Origin: Sphagnum compactum
Lineage: Eukaryota > Bryophyta > Sphagnopsida > Sphagnales
DNA length: 64,000 bases
Direction of reading: 5' to 3'
Assembly: GCA_965153455.1 (NCBI GenBank)
Contig: OZ234498.1
Span: 5,952,001 to 6,016,000 of the forward strand
Shown: positions 36,401 to 48,100 of the stretch, in pieces
How positions within the stretch are numbered: position 1 is the stretch's first letter
Layout: every line of letters begins with the position of its first letter
Notes under the pieces: generated by a model
The model's input: the letters and a program-made list of their open reading frames with translations, nothing else
Told to the model about the DNA's origin: nothing
The model's database searches: none
Position numbers and translations under genes: made by a program

Positions 36401-39219
36401 AAAGAAGTGTTAACCTCGCTTTGCATTTTCTTAATCGTGAGAAGGGAGATTTCTCGATTCTTATGAGAGATATTTGTAGGCAACAATGGCTGACAGGCAC
36501 AATGGAGATCAATTCTGCTGGTCATGAATCACAATATCTTTACCTCTGTAAAGAGTGGGATGAAGATATTGTGTGCAAAAGGTGCCTTTCAGTCTGTGAC
36601 GAGGGTTAGGCCACTTGTACCATACCTGGTTAAAATTGGGCTGCTAGAGTAGCAGCTGATCCAAGCAGAACACATCGTTCCTTCCTTTTTTGTATTGAGA
36701 ATGTTGTCTGAACCATGCTGTCACATCTGCTAGCATCCATATGAGACCAGATGGGCTCTAGGATCTACAGAAGTGCTTCTTAGATCAAGAAAGTGAGTGA
36801 ATGAGAGTTAGAGACCTGGCAACACAGCTATGACAGTGAATGCTCGGTGTTGTGAGCAGTTCTCTATGACATTGGTTGAGAAGGAAGCAACAACTGTTCC
36901 AAAGGCATTTACACTCAATTTCACCAAGGATCTTGTTCCAATGCACATTTTCTCTGAAACCCCCCAAGGTATGGGCACTCTTTCTGTATGGCAGATATCA
37001 CATGTCAGTTTTTTCCAAGTTCTTTGATACTTGAAGGAAGATGTGAAAATCTGCAAATATGCCTCTTTGCCAGTGCATCAGCTTTGGGTTGAATTAGTGA
37101 GTTTTTAAGGCCTTGCACAGAGAATTTGAAATATCTGAATGTCCTGATGTAAGTGGGAGCTTTCTATATGTGAGGGTTTCTTCTTTTCTGAAATTCTGTA
37201 TTGATGGACTTGAATCTGATACAGCCAAGTGTCACCAAAAGGGACAAACCTGGTAAAAATTCATGTCCTAAAGCTAGCAGATCCTCTGGTATTGTTTCAA
37301 TGTCAATTCTCTTATCCCCTCATGCCCAGTCCTGTTTCTCCAAGGCAAGGACAAAGCTTCAGCTCGTTGTCACTTCCCTTTGAGGCTAGTTCTCTTTGCA
37401 TCCATGGTTTTTCTTCGCCCTATTCCCTGCAGCTGGGTTGGTTGCAGCTTGCTCAGAAACTTGAATGGGTGGCCTTCCACCTGGCAATTGGCCAGACTGT
37501 AACCAGGGCACAGAAATATATGGGCTGCCTTGTTTATTATCTTGTGGTATCTGTGTTGGTTTGATTTACAGTTCTCAATCTCTTGTAACTGTATATGGAC
37601 CCTGCGAATTTTGGAAGGATTTATCATCAACCGTTTGATAGCAGCTGGTTAGAGCCATCTGAAAGATGCTTGGGGAACATCCCTTCTTGGCAACATCTGT
37701 GCACTAACTACCTTCAAACTAGTGGATTGTTGATTAAATCATAGCGAAAATTCGTTGCTTTGAAACTTTGAAGAGGCAGTGTGAGTGTATCCATCCCACA
37801 TCCTTCACAGGTGATCTAGGCTCATATCAGTTGAGAATTGTGTTGCAGGAAGAGTGGCTGTTGAAGGAAAAGTGGAGCACAAATTTGACATGAAGCCTAC
37901 CAATATGGGCAATAATGATGAAGCATACCGCAAGCTTTGCAGGGACCGACTAAACAAGTCTATGCTCAAAACCCGAACTACACAGGTACTGGATGAATTG
38001 CTAATGGAGAAGTTGGTCGTGGGATAGTTTGAATCAACTCATCCTTGTAATTGGTCATGTGTGTCTCCAGCATATTTAAGCCCAGGTTCTCTCTTTGACT
38101 TGGCTTTCATAGCTCTGTTTCATTTGTGGAATGTGGATTTGCGATTGGAGCAGGTTTTGCAGAATGATCGTGGAGGTTACATGAGACCAATGCCAATGGA
38201 TGCTTGGCCTGTCTCAGCCTCCAAGGTTTAATGCCTCGCCATCCTTACTCTTCAGATTTACAGGTTCAGTAATAGAGGCCTGTCTGGTAAGTCAGCAAGG
38301 TGTAGTTGTGTAATAAGCACCCAGAAGCAGGATTATGTTTCCAAACATTGCATCAACTATTTCCCAGTTCACCTTCGGTGATGAAAATCTGAGATTTCCT
38401 CTGTAGTCCTCAGCAGTCTGTTGTTTGCTTATTCAGGACAGCAAGAAGAAGATTGCACCAGGGGCCATTAAGGCTCCAGAAGGCAAGAGGATTCGCAAAG
38501 AAAGGGGAGAACTGGAAGATATTGTATTCAAATTATTTGAGCGTCGGCCAAACTGGGCTCTGAAGCAACTTGTAGAAGAAACGGATCAGCCTGTGGTATG
38601 TTCCAACTTCTTATGGTCTTTACATGTGTTAGTTACATTGTGGACAGACTCATAATGAGTTGGGGGTCTCAATTTTTGACTAATAACAAGGGAATCATGA
38701 TATGACTAGCCTCTTACTTTCATTTATTCATACAACTGTATGATAGCATTTTGCAACTTGATTACAGAATCTAAAGAAGCTTGGGGCCACTGTGTACTTG
38801 CTTTTCCACAGGCAAGCTAGTTGGATTCAGTTTTCTTCCCCTTCTTTGAGTCTTTTTTGCAGTTTCATTTTGCAGACATGGCTTGTTGGCAAAGTCATCA
38901 TGCCCCTTGGTACTGGAAGACTGACTAATGTGAAGTTTCTGGCTCTAAAGTTGTTCTGAGAAGTAGTTTTTCATTAATTGTCAACTACTAGTGTTGGAAA
39001 GGAGGTTGGATGTTTCTGAGGCATACTGGATAAAGTACACATTTGAATTGAGGAATTGACAGTAAGATATGATAGATCTTTGCTTATGTGCAGGCTTTTC
39101 TCAAGGAAATATTGAATGATCTGTGTATGTACAACAAAAGGGGTGCCAATCAAGGCACTTACGAGCTCAAGCCTGAGTACAGGAAGAATGCAACTGAAGA
39201 TGTTAAGCCAGCTGCTTGA
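33470..39219 (+). CDS. RAP30: Transcription initiation factor IIF, beta (RAP30) subunit
   Basis: TFIIF beta pairs with TFIIF alpha, binds RNA polymerase II and helps place it at promoters. Exons: 33470-33691, 36860-36968, 37849-37985, 38154-38225, 38437-38595 and 39094-39219. Phases close to 274 residues. Order of features: a Gly/Ala-rich leader (9 consecutive Gly), then ERAVWLLKVPTVVGQSW (start of the dimerisation beta-barrel), FTLNFTKDLVPMHIFSETPQ, GRVAVEGKVEHKFDMKP, and RKLCRDRLNKSM. A basic linker leads to the C-terminal winged helix: RIRKERGELEDIVFKLFER, PNWALKQLVEETDQP, FLKEILNDLCMYNKRG and NQGTYELKPEY. Every block expected of the plant subunit is present and intact. Intron 1 is about 3.2 kb, far longer than the others, and contains a Penelope-like retroelement relic in the sense orientation. 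A telo-box-like TTAGGGTTAGGGTTT lies in the leader. Confidence 0.95.
34625..34661 (+). repeat. Inverted repeat, left arm, flanking the Penelope-like relic
   Basis: CCTAACCCTCATCACAGACT and the following GCCACCTTTTGC match the reverse complement of 36575-36610 with a few differences. The two arms bracket the reverse transcriptase relic. Confidence 0.75.
34690..35990 (+). pseudogene. Penelope-like element reverse transcriptase relic in TFIIF intron 1
   Basis: Three frames carry consecutive reverse transcriptase blocks. Frame 34703-34984 has HLPFLCAVWKFHTNPTKPIF and SSTSLTEVSKWLSSF, the upstream RT fingers block. At 35086-35112 another frame has FDFSTLYTK, motif A with Asp. At 35321-35872 a third has QCIGIPMGTNCAVYLANFYL, motif B of Penelope-like RTs, then RFVLFVPDFPDFENFMYL, SCNFLDLAVKQ and FYRFLRLCSCKEFF. 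Between RFV and LFVP the motif C Asp-Asp pair expected in this family is absent, which fits a 6-base loss. Frame 35841 onward continues VLLKNKGYPLKILLKRT. Stops and frameshifts separate the pieces, and no GIY-YIG endonuclease domain is visible. Family assignment rests on the motif B and downstream blocks. Confidence 0.72.
36575..36610 (-). repeat. Inverted repeat, right arm, flanking the Penelope-like relic
   Basis: GCAAAAGGTGCC followed by TTCAGTCTGTGACGAGGGTT is the reverse-complement partner of 34625-34661, 1.9 kb away. Penelope-like elements can carry terminal repeats in either orientation, so these may be remnants of element ends (inference). Confidence 0.75.
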
Positions 39220-40489
39220 CCAAGCAGCAAATTCTTCCATCATGTTCTGGGGAAACAATCCAGACCCAGGTATCTTGTAACTAGATGAATGTAGGTTAGG
39301 ATCTGCAAGTTAGACTTCAACCATCTTGGGTCTTGATTGTTAAAATGTTTCCAAGAAATGGTGTAGAGAAATGCAGCATCTTGTTCTCACCTGCTTTCGC
39401 ATGAAGAAATGTAGTGCCTTGTGAATGGTCACATTGTGAGTTCTGGTATTATCTTTCCAAGTCTTTTTTCATACTGCAGTTTGAAGTGTAGCAATAGATT
39501 GGTTGCATAAGTACCTGGTAGAAGATTGGCACAATATCATTGTGTGTATGTGGTGAAGTCTGTTACAGGGGTTCTAAGATCAGAACTCACTGAGTACATA
39601 ATTAGAGATGCCACAACCTACCTGTGGAGCCCAAGGACAAGAATCATGGATCAATGTTCAGTGGAAGGGGAAAATGGGTTTGGGATAAAAAGTAAGCTGT
39701 GGAGCAGTTAATATGTTATAATTGGTTGGCAGACCAATTTCATCATTCATATTATGATGTCCAGTGGTTAACATATGTGGCACAGAGACACCATACTTGG
39801 CAAACATGATGTCATTTTGATTATGATGACCAGTGTTCAGCATCTTGGTTGGAGAACCCAATGCTTGCAGCAACCACAGAAGTAATCAGTCATGCCAAGC
39901 TGATGGATCATGGGAAGGCTGAACTGCCCTCCCCTTTTCTTCACAAAGATCTGACTAGGTACAAATACTCATCACCTTGTAAAATTGTTTAGAGGCCCTC
40001 ATCAAGAACACCTACAACTACAGTCTTTGCAAAAGCTCATCACAGGCAGATTCCTAGCATCAGAAAATTTGTGATTGCTATGCAAAGTCATTTTTCTGTT
40101 CGTTGTTTTAGATTTGTCAAATGTGAGTCCTTCCAGAGGCTGTGGGGGGACACAAACTACATGAGCCTTTGGAAGATTGTGATTGGCTATGAAACTCATC
40201 ACTTTGTACTTTGTTCTGGATTGTCCTCATAAGGAACATGCTTTTAAAGCTTTCAGGATTGTCTCTTCTATTGCTCTTTACCTTGTCAGGCTTTTCCTTC
40301 TCTATGAAAGTCATCAGTTTGTACTTCGTCTTGGAGTAATCTAAAACATGATAAACAGACCCAAATGTGTTTCTGAAGTAAAAGTGTACACATCTTGTTT
40401 GTTGTGGCCATGTAGTAATGATATAATTGTTTGAACTCAATTAGCACTGTTTCTCTATTCTTGAACTGTCTTCTTCATGTATGTATGTA
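39220..40489. other. TFIIF 3' flank, no gene seen
   Basis: It holds degenerate short duplications, for example ATTATGATG(T/A)CCAGTG at about 39751 and 39821, and CATCA(C/G)TTTGTACTT at about 40198 and 40311. No protein family was recognised on either strand. Confidence 0.5.
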
Positions 40490-41415
40490 CTAGTTTGAAC
40501 CCCGTGCCTAATGCACAGGTGTGTTATTTCAACAATGTTTGGTTCATGTTTTAGTTTTTTTTTAAAACTTTTATCTTTTTTATTTTTTATTTTTATGTGT
40601 TTTCTGTTTTTATTATTATTTTGTATAATAAAAATAAAGTGTTTCTTTTTCACTTTTGTATTTTTGTTTATTTGGATGCAAGTTTGAAGTTTGGAGAAAG
40701 AAGACACACCTCATTCTTTTTCAAGTAGGGTGTTTCTTCATTGTTATAAGTTTTGTTTTTTCTTATTTTCTACTCTTTATTTGGTTTCTTCTTTTTTGTA
40801 ATTTTTTTTCTTTTAAAATGATTTTACTGTATTTCCCTTTCCTTGTTTCATTTGTTTCCATTCCTTTTTTATAGTCTTTGTGTTTTTACTTTTTTTTGTT
40901 TATGTTTGTTTCATGTTTTAATTTTTTCTATTCTTATTTTGTCTATCTTCATTTTATTTTTATTTTTATGCGTTTATTTATTTATCTAGTTTCTATTTTC
41001 TTTTCCAAAAAAATTCTAGTTTTTCTAATATGTTTTATAATAAAAATAATTTTAAAAAAAACTTTTTTATTTTTGTTTGATTAGATGCAGGTTTGAAGTT
41101 TGGAAAAAGAAGACAAACCTCTTTTTTTTTTCAAGAATGGTTTTTTTTCTCTTTCTTTTGCTCTCTGTTTTATTTCTTATTTTTTGTCATCTATTCTTTA
41201 ATTTTCTTTTAAGATTATTTTACTGTATTTCCCTTTTTTGTTTCATGTTTAAGTGTTTACAAAAAGTTTCTAATTGTTAAAGTGTTTTTCTGTTTTTTTT
41301 TTTTCTAGTTTTTTCCCTTTTTTTAATATATATTTGTTCTGTTTGACGGTACATATTACAAAAATTACAACTACAAACTACATTTCCAAAACCTCTCTAT
41401 ATACCACATTGCTAG
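40490..41415 (-). mobile_element. Helitron 3' end (element A), non-autonomous or truncated
   Basis: On the minus strand, CCTGTGCATTAGGCACGG forms a short hairpin with a GTGC/GCAC stem. It is followed 7 bases later by the terminus CTAG with T immediately outside, the classical Helitron 3' structure and A/T insertion preference. The block is repeated at 45093-45125 downstream of the RepHel gene. At 41378-41412 the minus strand also encodes the last residues of the helicase, VYREVLEM and TAG, matching VYKEVLEM at 45168-45200. Between these, a T-rich stretch contains a direct duplication with a period of about 411 bp (around 40625-40855 and 41038-41250). The 5' limit of element A was not found. 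Confidence 0.7.
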
Positions 41416-42402
41416 GTTCTTTTTGGGGGAATTTATTTTCATTGTTTCAACCTGAAATTTATTTTTTCTACACATTTTAACATTCTTTGTGAAAAGGAAT
41501 GGCCCTAATCGTCAAATTTAGAAAAAAATAATTTAAATTCGCCAAATACATATAAAGCATAAATATTTTTAAGTGTTTTATTCACTGTCATTTATATGAT
41601 CTATAGCCTAATTTGGTTAAATTCTCTTTGTGGGATAACTAATCACAAAAATTGAAAGAAAGCAAACCTTGTATAATAGGGGTTTTTTTGTTCAAATTCC
41701 TTAGGTAGGTGCAATGGCAAGGATCCGCAACTTTAATTTACATTAAATGGCGACTGTCCTAGGCGGACAGTAGAGTGTTTTCTATAATCCAGCCTAAATC
41801 TAGGCGAGCTACACGGAATCAACTGTCTAAATCTAGCGAATTCTTCCTTTTTTTTTCCTTTTTTTCTAAGAAATATGGCAAATGTTCTGGAAGTTCTTTT
41901 TTCAAATTCCTTCCTAGAGGTCGCATTGGGTTTTTTTTTATTGCCAGTTGGCGAAATTTCGCCAAAAAAAAGAAAAAACGCTGCTGTATAATGTGACTGT
42001 TTCTACGCTTACAGCAAAATCTTAACCACATGAGCTGCAGTGATGCCATCCATGGATGGATGACGGGACAGATGATGGACAGATGATGGACAGATGGATG
42101 GATGAAAAGCATCATTTCAGAGCCAAAAATCTCCAAGCTTGGACATGACACAAAAAAAAGGTTAGAGCAACATTGAACTATTTAAGTTAAATAAAGTTTC
42201 TTGTATCATACTATCTTGAAAGCCTATAATTACCTACCTTCATCTACAAATACTATAGTGAACTATACCTTTGTATAACATCATTTATACCATTAAACAA
42301 GTGTTGCATCTCATGAATTCAACTTCTGAACTATGAACACCTCAAACATCTCTTGGAAAATCCAGCTCAACATCGTCATGGAAGACTTCAACTTAGTTGC
42401 TT
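41416..42402. other. AT-rich spacer inside or beside Helitron A
   Basis: No gene is seen. It holds a 14-bp perfect palindrome GGCGAAATTTCGCC (41950-41963) and a GATG/GACA simple repeat at 42045-42104. Confidence 0.5.
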
Positions 42403-44774
42403 CTAAACCCGTTTAGATTTTCGTATTGGGGTCAATTTTCGACGTGCCCGAATATTACGACTCGTAGTAGGACTTCTCACTTGTGGAACAATAGTAGCAC
42501 GACGTTTTTTGCGCACAGGGGCATCACCCTCTGACATTTGCATGACATCTGACGTTTGAACTTCACCTTGTGAGGTTGGCTCTGGAGAACCATTGACAAA
42601 TTGACCAGACAATGGCGAACCAAATAGTTCCAGTGTCTTCATGGGCTCTTGAGATGCAGTCTCTTCAACCATTTTTTCAACTGTATTAGAGGTGGAAGTT
42701 TGTAACTCAGGAACGTACATTTGTGCAATTTTTGTAACTACAGAGGTGTCTTTCACACCTAGTCCAAATCGGTCATGTTTGAAATTGGGGCGTTTACCGT
42801 CGTCGTCATCAACAAACAAAAGCTTATGCAATTCTTTCATCTCTAAGCACAGTGCACTTAATTTGCAAATGTGGGACTTGACTTTCCAACCCTTTTTGCC
42901 AATTCGCTTATGGTTGCGAAACATTCCCCAATGAGCTAGTCGTGTAGGCTGGTGAGACGTTGGTCTGTACATAGCAACCCAAATCTTGACACCAATATAA
43001 AACAAGTGTCTTATGTGTATAAATTACAAAATTTTAGTTCAAAACAATTGCATAATTCCTTTCATCAAATATTATAGACCAAAACTATATAGTATCAAAA
43101 ATGACATTAAGTGGAATTGAAAGGTACCATTGTTGTTGCATTGGGTTGTATAGTAGTTGCACCCTCATGAACAATATGTGCATTATTATCAATTGCAACA
43201 CCTTTTGCAACAACGCCCTGCGTGCACCAAAATGCATTTGAAAACTTGATATAAATTTGTCGATTTCTTGTTAGTAAGCTTATTAACTTGGAGAGCAAGA
43301 GACTTTCATGAAAAACCACTACGCACCTTAAGATGAATCCATTGACCCAATGCCCACCGCCCACAAGTGCTTAGGTTGCGTACCTTGGATTGATTCTCTT
43401 TCATTTGTGCGCTTTCAACAATGCCGTCTTGGCTTTTCCAGTATTGAATCATCTTCGGCCATACTTTAGGTGGGCAATTGGGATGACGATTAGAATCACC
43501 ATGCATGAGCCAATGCTCTTTCCATTTCCTTCGAACTGAAGTTAGGTGATCTCTCAAGTATTTTTCGGTGTAGCCATCTTGTAGTGCAGGTTTGTATATG
43601 AAGTGTGCCTCAACTTGTCTATAGATTTCATCCTTTTGTTCTTGTGGATGTCGATCCCAATGTCGGATTTTGAGGTCTAGTATCCGATACGGAATGTCCT
43701 TCACAACATTTTGCCATTTCACCTTCAATCCAATTATGTTGCCTGCCGCATCAGTTGGAATATGAACGCGAATGTCCCGATTTTCGGCCAAGGACTCCTT
43801 CACCTCCTTATGGTACTGTTCATGCAAACGTCTATTTTCTCTCTTTCGTATTGCTTCTAATTCTTTCTTTGAAAGTGGATCTAGAGTAGCAGTTGTAGGG
43901 GCAGTCATGGTTTGCACAGAAGGGGCAAATTCTGATGGGACTTGGTGGTATGCATCTCAAGCTTGTGAAAATTGTGGTGTATACCCTGGGTGTGGAAGAC
44001 TTCGGCTAGAGCTACCTTTTCTTGTAAACATGTATTGATTTGCCTTGAATTGAGGTGGCCCTACATACATTGGAGATTGTGTTGATTGTGGCTGAGTTGT
44101 GCCCATCTGCAAAATTCAAGCAAATTTAAATCAAAATGTTTGATTCATTACAACTTTTGTGCGCCAAACTACTGGTCTTCCTGCACTAATTACATCATCG
44201 ATAGATATTTTTGGAAGTTGCTTACTGAATTATGGAGCCACTACAACTTTGCAACATACAACAATTTCTAGAATATTCTATATCAATTCCACATCCGATG
44301 CTAGTGGATAACTTTGTATATCTATGGACCATAACTATTCTAGATGTTCATTAAAAAAAATCTTATAAAATACTATGACTATAACATGTAGTCTAGAGCA
44401 GATATAGAACTATAATCAAAGACATACACCAAACTTTTTGTACGAGTCTTGAGGAGTTAAGGCACCTGATAACCTGTAGACTTTGTAACACTAGTTGTTA
44501 CTGCACTGGTATGTGCAACTCGGCCAACTGTCGCGGGCTTGGGACGAACTTGCGTCACCGTGATGCGCTTTTCAAAGTTTCTGCAAGGGGATGAATTCGG
44601 ACTGATCTCCTCCAACTCCTACATGTTTGGTAGATACTCAGTTACAGAGGAATCTCCACTAAGAGATTCGGTGAAATCTCCACTTAGAGGTGGCAAGGGT
44701 GAATGGTTGATCACAGTGAGGTTTTCTATCCCAGTGCGTGATTGCAACATGTTAGCAGCTTCTTGGGTCACCAT
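42403..44774 (-). pseudogene. Four-exon transposase-like gene (Ptta/En/Spm-type), two nonsense codons
   Basis: Exons in transcription order: 44466-44774, 43327-44106, 43128-43217 and 42403-42984. All are phase 0 with GT-AG borders, giving 587 codons. Two in-frame stops occur, TAG at 44619-44621 and TGA at 43957-43959 (a CGA-to-TGA type change). Exon 2 holds a charged coiled-coil-like segment (KKELEAIRKRENRRLHEQ). It also has VKWQNVVKDIPYRILDLKI and the block YLRDHLTSVRRKWKEHW, then KVWPKMIQYWKSQDG, which resembles the Transposase_24 (Ptta/En/Spm) family of plant transposons. The C-terminus is basic (RKKRR, RARRKLTPIRKSKR), a likely nuclear signal. It lies between two Helitron 3' ends in the same orientation, so it may be cargo of element A. 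Function as a transposase is inference. Confidence 0.5.
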
Positions 44775-45092
44775 GACACTAAAAGTGCAGGAAGTGTAGG
44801 AAGCTTATGGAGATATTTGCTTGCTGAAATTAAATTGCAAGAAATGAAAGAGGTTTGATTACAGATGGGACAAACTATTGGATGACACTGAGGAACAAGT
44901 GAGATCTAAAAGAATGATTTGAGGGACCTTATATTGTGTTGCACAACAACATCGAAGGCTCCCTTAGCGGTTAAAGATTTGGGAAATAACTACATAATCT
45001 TTGGCACATTCCCATTTTTGAAGTTGTGGAATAATTTTAGGATCACCTAATGTAACTTATGGCGGCTGCATCTTCAATTTAATTTGATTAAT

Positions 45093-45125
45093 ATAGTCTG
45101 AACCCCGTGCCTAATGCACAGGTGT
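45093..45125 (-). mobile_element. Helitron 3' end (element B)
   Basis: The minus strand reads CACCTGTGCATTAGGCACGG, then GGTTCAGA and CTAT. This matches the hairpin and terminus of element A, except that the final CTAG has become CTAT. It lies 43 bases beyond the last codon of the RepHel gene, as expected for the 3' end of that Helitron. Confidence 0.7.
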
Positions 45126-45167
45126 GTGTGCATTTGACAATACATATTACAAAATTACAATTACAAA

Positions 45168-48100
45168 CTACATTTCCAACACCTCTTTATATACGCCATT
45201 CCCCTGGCCGTTGAAAATCTTGATGTTTGCACTACTTGTGACTCATGAAATAGCAACATACAGCTGACCATGGGAATAGACCGGAGACGGCAAATATACC
45301 CCAACGTTGTTCAATGTCTGACCTTGACTCTTGTTAATTGTGATCGCAAATGCCACTTGAACAGGAAATTGACAACAACGCAGAACAAATGGCCAATTAG
45401 TCTCGGAGGGGGACATGATGATGCGGGGTATGAACACACGTTTGTTGACATTGTTCCTTGTGATGATCTCCGCTTCAATGACACGTTGACCCAATCTCTT
45501 CACAATCAACCTCGTACCATTGCACAATCCTATTGATTGATTGAGATTGCGCAACAAAAGGATTGGCACGCCCACTTTGAGTTCCAACTTATGATTTGCG
45601 ATACCGCTGAATTGCAAAGTGTTTAGAAATTCCACCGAATACAATGAATCCATTGAAACTCCCGGAGCAGCACTTACACCTTCTTCTGTTGGAGTCAAAG
45701 AATTTGTGCTCAAGTACGTGTGCAATTCTTCAGATAGCGATTTTAGAATTGCATTGTTGACTTCATTGATGTCAGTATTTTTGGGGGCTAGAATGCTGCA
45801 TTGCATAAGATACATGGTATCTCCAGAGTGGCACTGGTGATCCAGATAGATGGTTTGGATTAATCCTCTTAAGTTGCAATCTTCTGCTGACAACCTCATA
45901 TGGGATGGAATCTTGATCCAATCTGGATCAATATCTTCTTATTCTGCAATGGCAGGAAGACTACCGTCTCCAACATTCAACACCCATTTGGCAAACTCTC
46001 GTTGTTCTTTAGAATTGGCTGCCATGACTCGCATGTTGATATGAAAACGAAGAATTGTAACATGTTGCCAAAGATGTGATCGAGGCAACGAAGCATTGAC
46101 AATGTCTTCTCGTCCTCCCTTGGGAACAACAGGCAAGATCTGTCGAAAATCCCCACCAAGGACCACGGTTTTCCCACCAAAGGTTTTTTCGATCGCCTGT
46201 GCGTCATCCAATTGCATCAAATCACGCGGGGTCTGATCAACAGTTTTGATAGCTCGGCGATGCATCATCAGTGCCTCATCCCAAATGATCAGATCAGCTT
46301 TACGCACCAACTCGGCCATTTTCATCTGTTGTGTGATGTTGCAAGTTGATTCATCGTGTAGATCAATCGGAATCTTGAATCTTGAATGGGCGGTTCTGCC
46401 TCCCAGAAGCAACAAAGATGCAATTCCTGATGAGGCAACTATAGCACGATTTTTCCTTGCCCTCGTAAACGGGACAGAAGTGTTGTCCAAAGAAATGTTT
46501 TGCGGGTTCCACCACTGCCATACACAAAGAACAGTTTGCCCTCTTTGTTTGTCACGACATTCAAAATAATTTCATATGCACTGCGCTGATCATCATTGAG
46601 CCTATCTTCTACATTGTTTGCATCTGTGGTCAGTGAATGCTGATCATAAGCCAGCTCTTCTTGGACCAATCGGTTTCTTCCATCAACAGAAAGGATGTAA
46701 TTAAACTTGGGAAGCGTTGGAAAATCTTCCAGGCGGTGTCCGTTGCGCATGAGAACCTGATCGATCTCATATAATGCACGATCCTTTAGCGCATCCTTAG
46801 AAAGGGTAATAGTTGGATCATCACGCTTGCAGCGTGTCATTGCTTCAATGTCATCGCTCAAAGACTCCCAATGTGCATCCCATAGCTGTCTGGGATTTGT
46901 GACCTCACAAAACATCAACATGGAGGCAAACATGTCACGCAGCTGTCGTCTTGAGGCCCAAACACCAGCTTCTTCTAAGGCTTGATGCCATTCATTGTCG
47001 TCTACAAGCAAACCCATTACAATGCATGCATCTTTGAATGTGTGCACTATGGCATCCACTGTCCGTAAATGCTCGTAGGATGTGGCACCTTTGACACAGT
47101 TCAGCAGCATTCGCAAATAATAACGTTCACCCGATGTCGGGTGTGCATAATACATGCGACCAATGGCAAAGCCTCTCTTGCGCATTGTCCATCGCTTCAA
47201 CTTCCGATTCCAAACCCATTGCTGAGGGAATTGATCGAACGTAAGGCTTCGTGCAACTTTCGATTCTTGGTTTGTTTTGAACCATTCTGTGAGCATCGTT
47301 CTGGAAATGGTTGATCGTGTTGCCACTTCCTGCACATCATCGTCATCGTCAAACAACACCATTTGTTGATCGGGCAAATGGTATTGCAAACGCTCAACGG
47401 TAGGAAACCGTTCATGCATATCAAACTTGAAGATGCGCCACGCTACTTCCGATGCAGATACGTAGCGATAGTCGAGATATTTTTTAATTTCATTAGTTTC
47501 GACCACATTCCCTTTAGTGGCATTGTCGCTCTAGCGCGAGATCTCAACAGTTGCATGATCATGTCCTTTATATACATACTTGAATAGATACTTGACTGCA
47601 TGAATGTTGTTGTAGACCTCAACGTTGATGTACGCATCGTATTTGGTTGATAAATAAACATTGTGCGGTACCACCCAACGGTTGTCCAATTCAATGCCAT
47701 GAACCAAAAGTGTGTGCCCCGTATTTCTGCACCGATAAATAGGATATCCATTTACATCCATCACCGTCTCGGATTGGAACTTGCGTGGATATTGTTTTTG
47801 CATTTGCCTTCTTCCATGCACGGGGCATTTGGAAACGCAGCTCCACATGGACCATGCATCATGCATTTGGCAACCGTCTCATGGGCCAACTTGTTTGTTT
47901 TTGAATTCGGAAGTTCAGCACTGATCATGCTATCTACATCCTCAACTGTGTGTGGCTTGCAGTCTTTGGTAAAGAAGATGAGAATGTGTGCATGCGGCAA
48001 CCCACGCTTTTGAAATTCAATGACATAGATTCTCGCAATCGTGCGTCCCAGAATATGCTTCTTGTGAATGTCATTGATCAGCTCCTTCAACTTGATTTTG

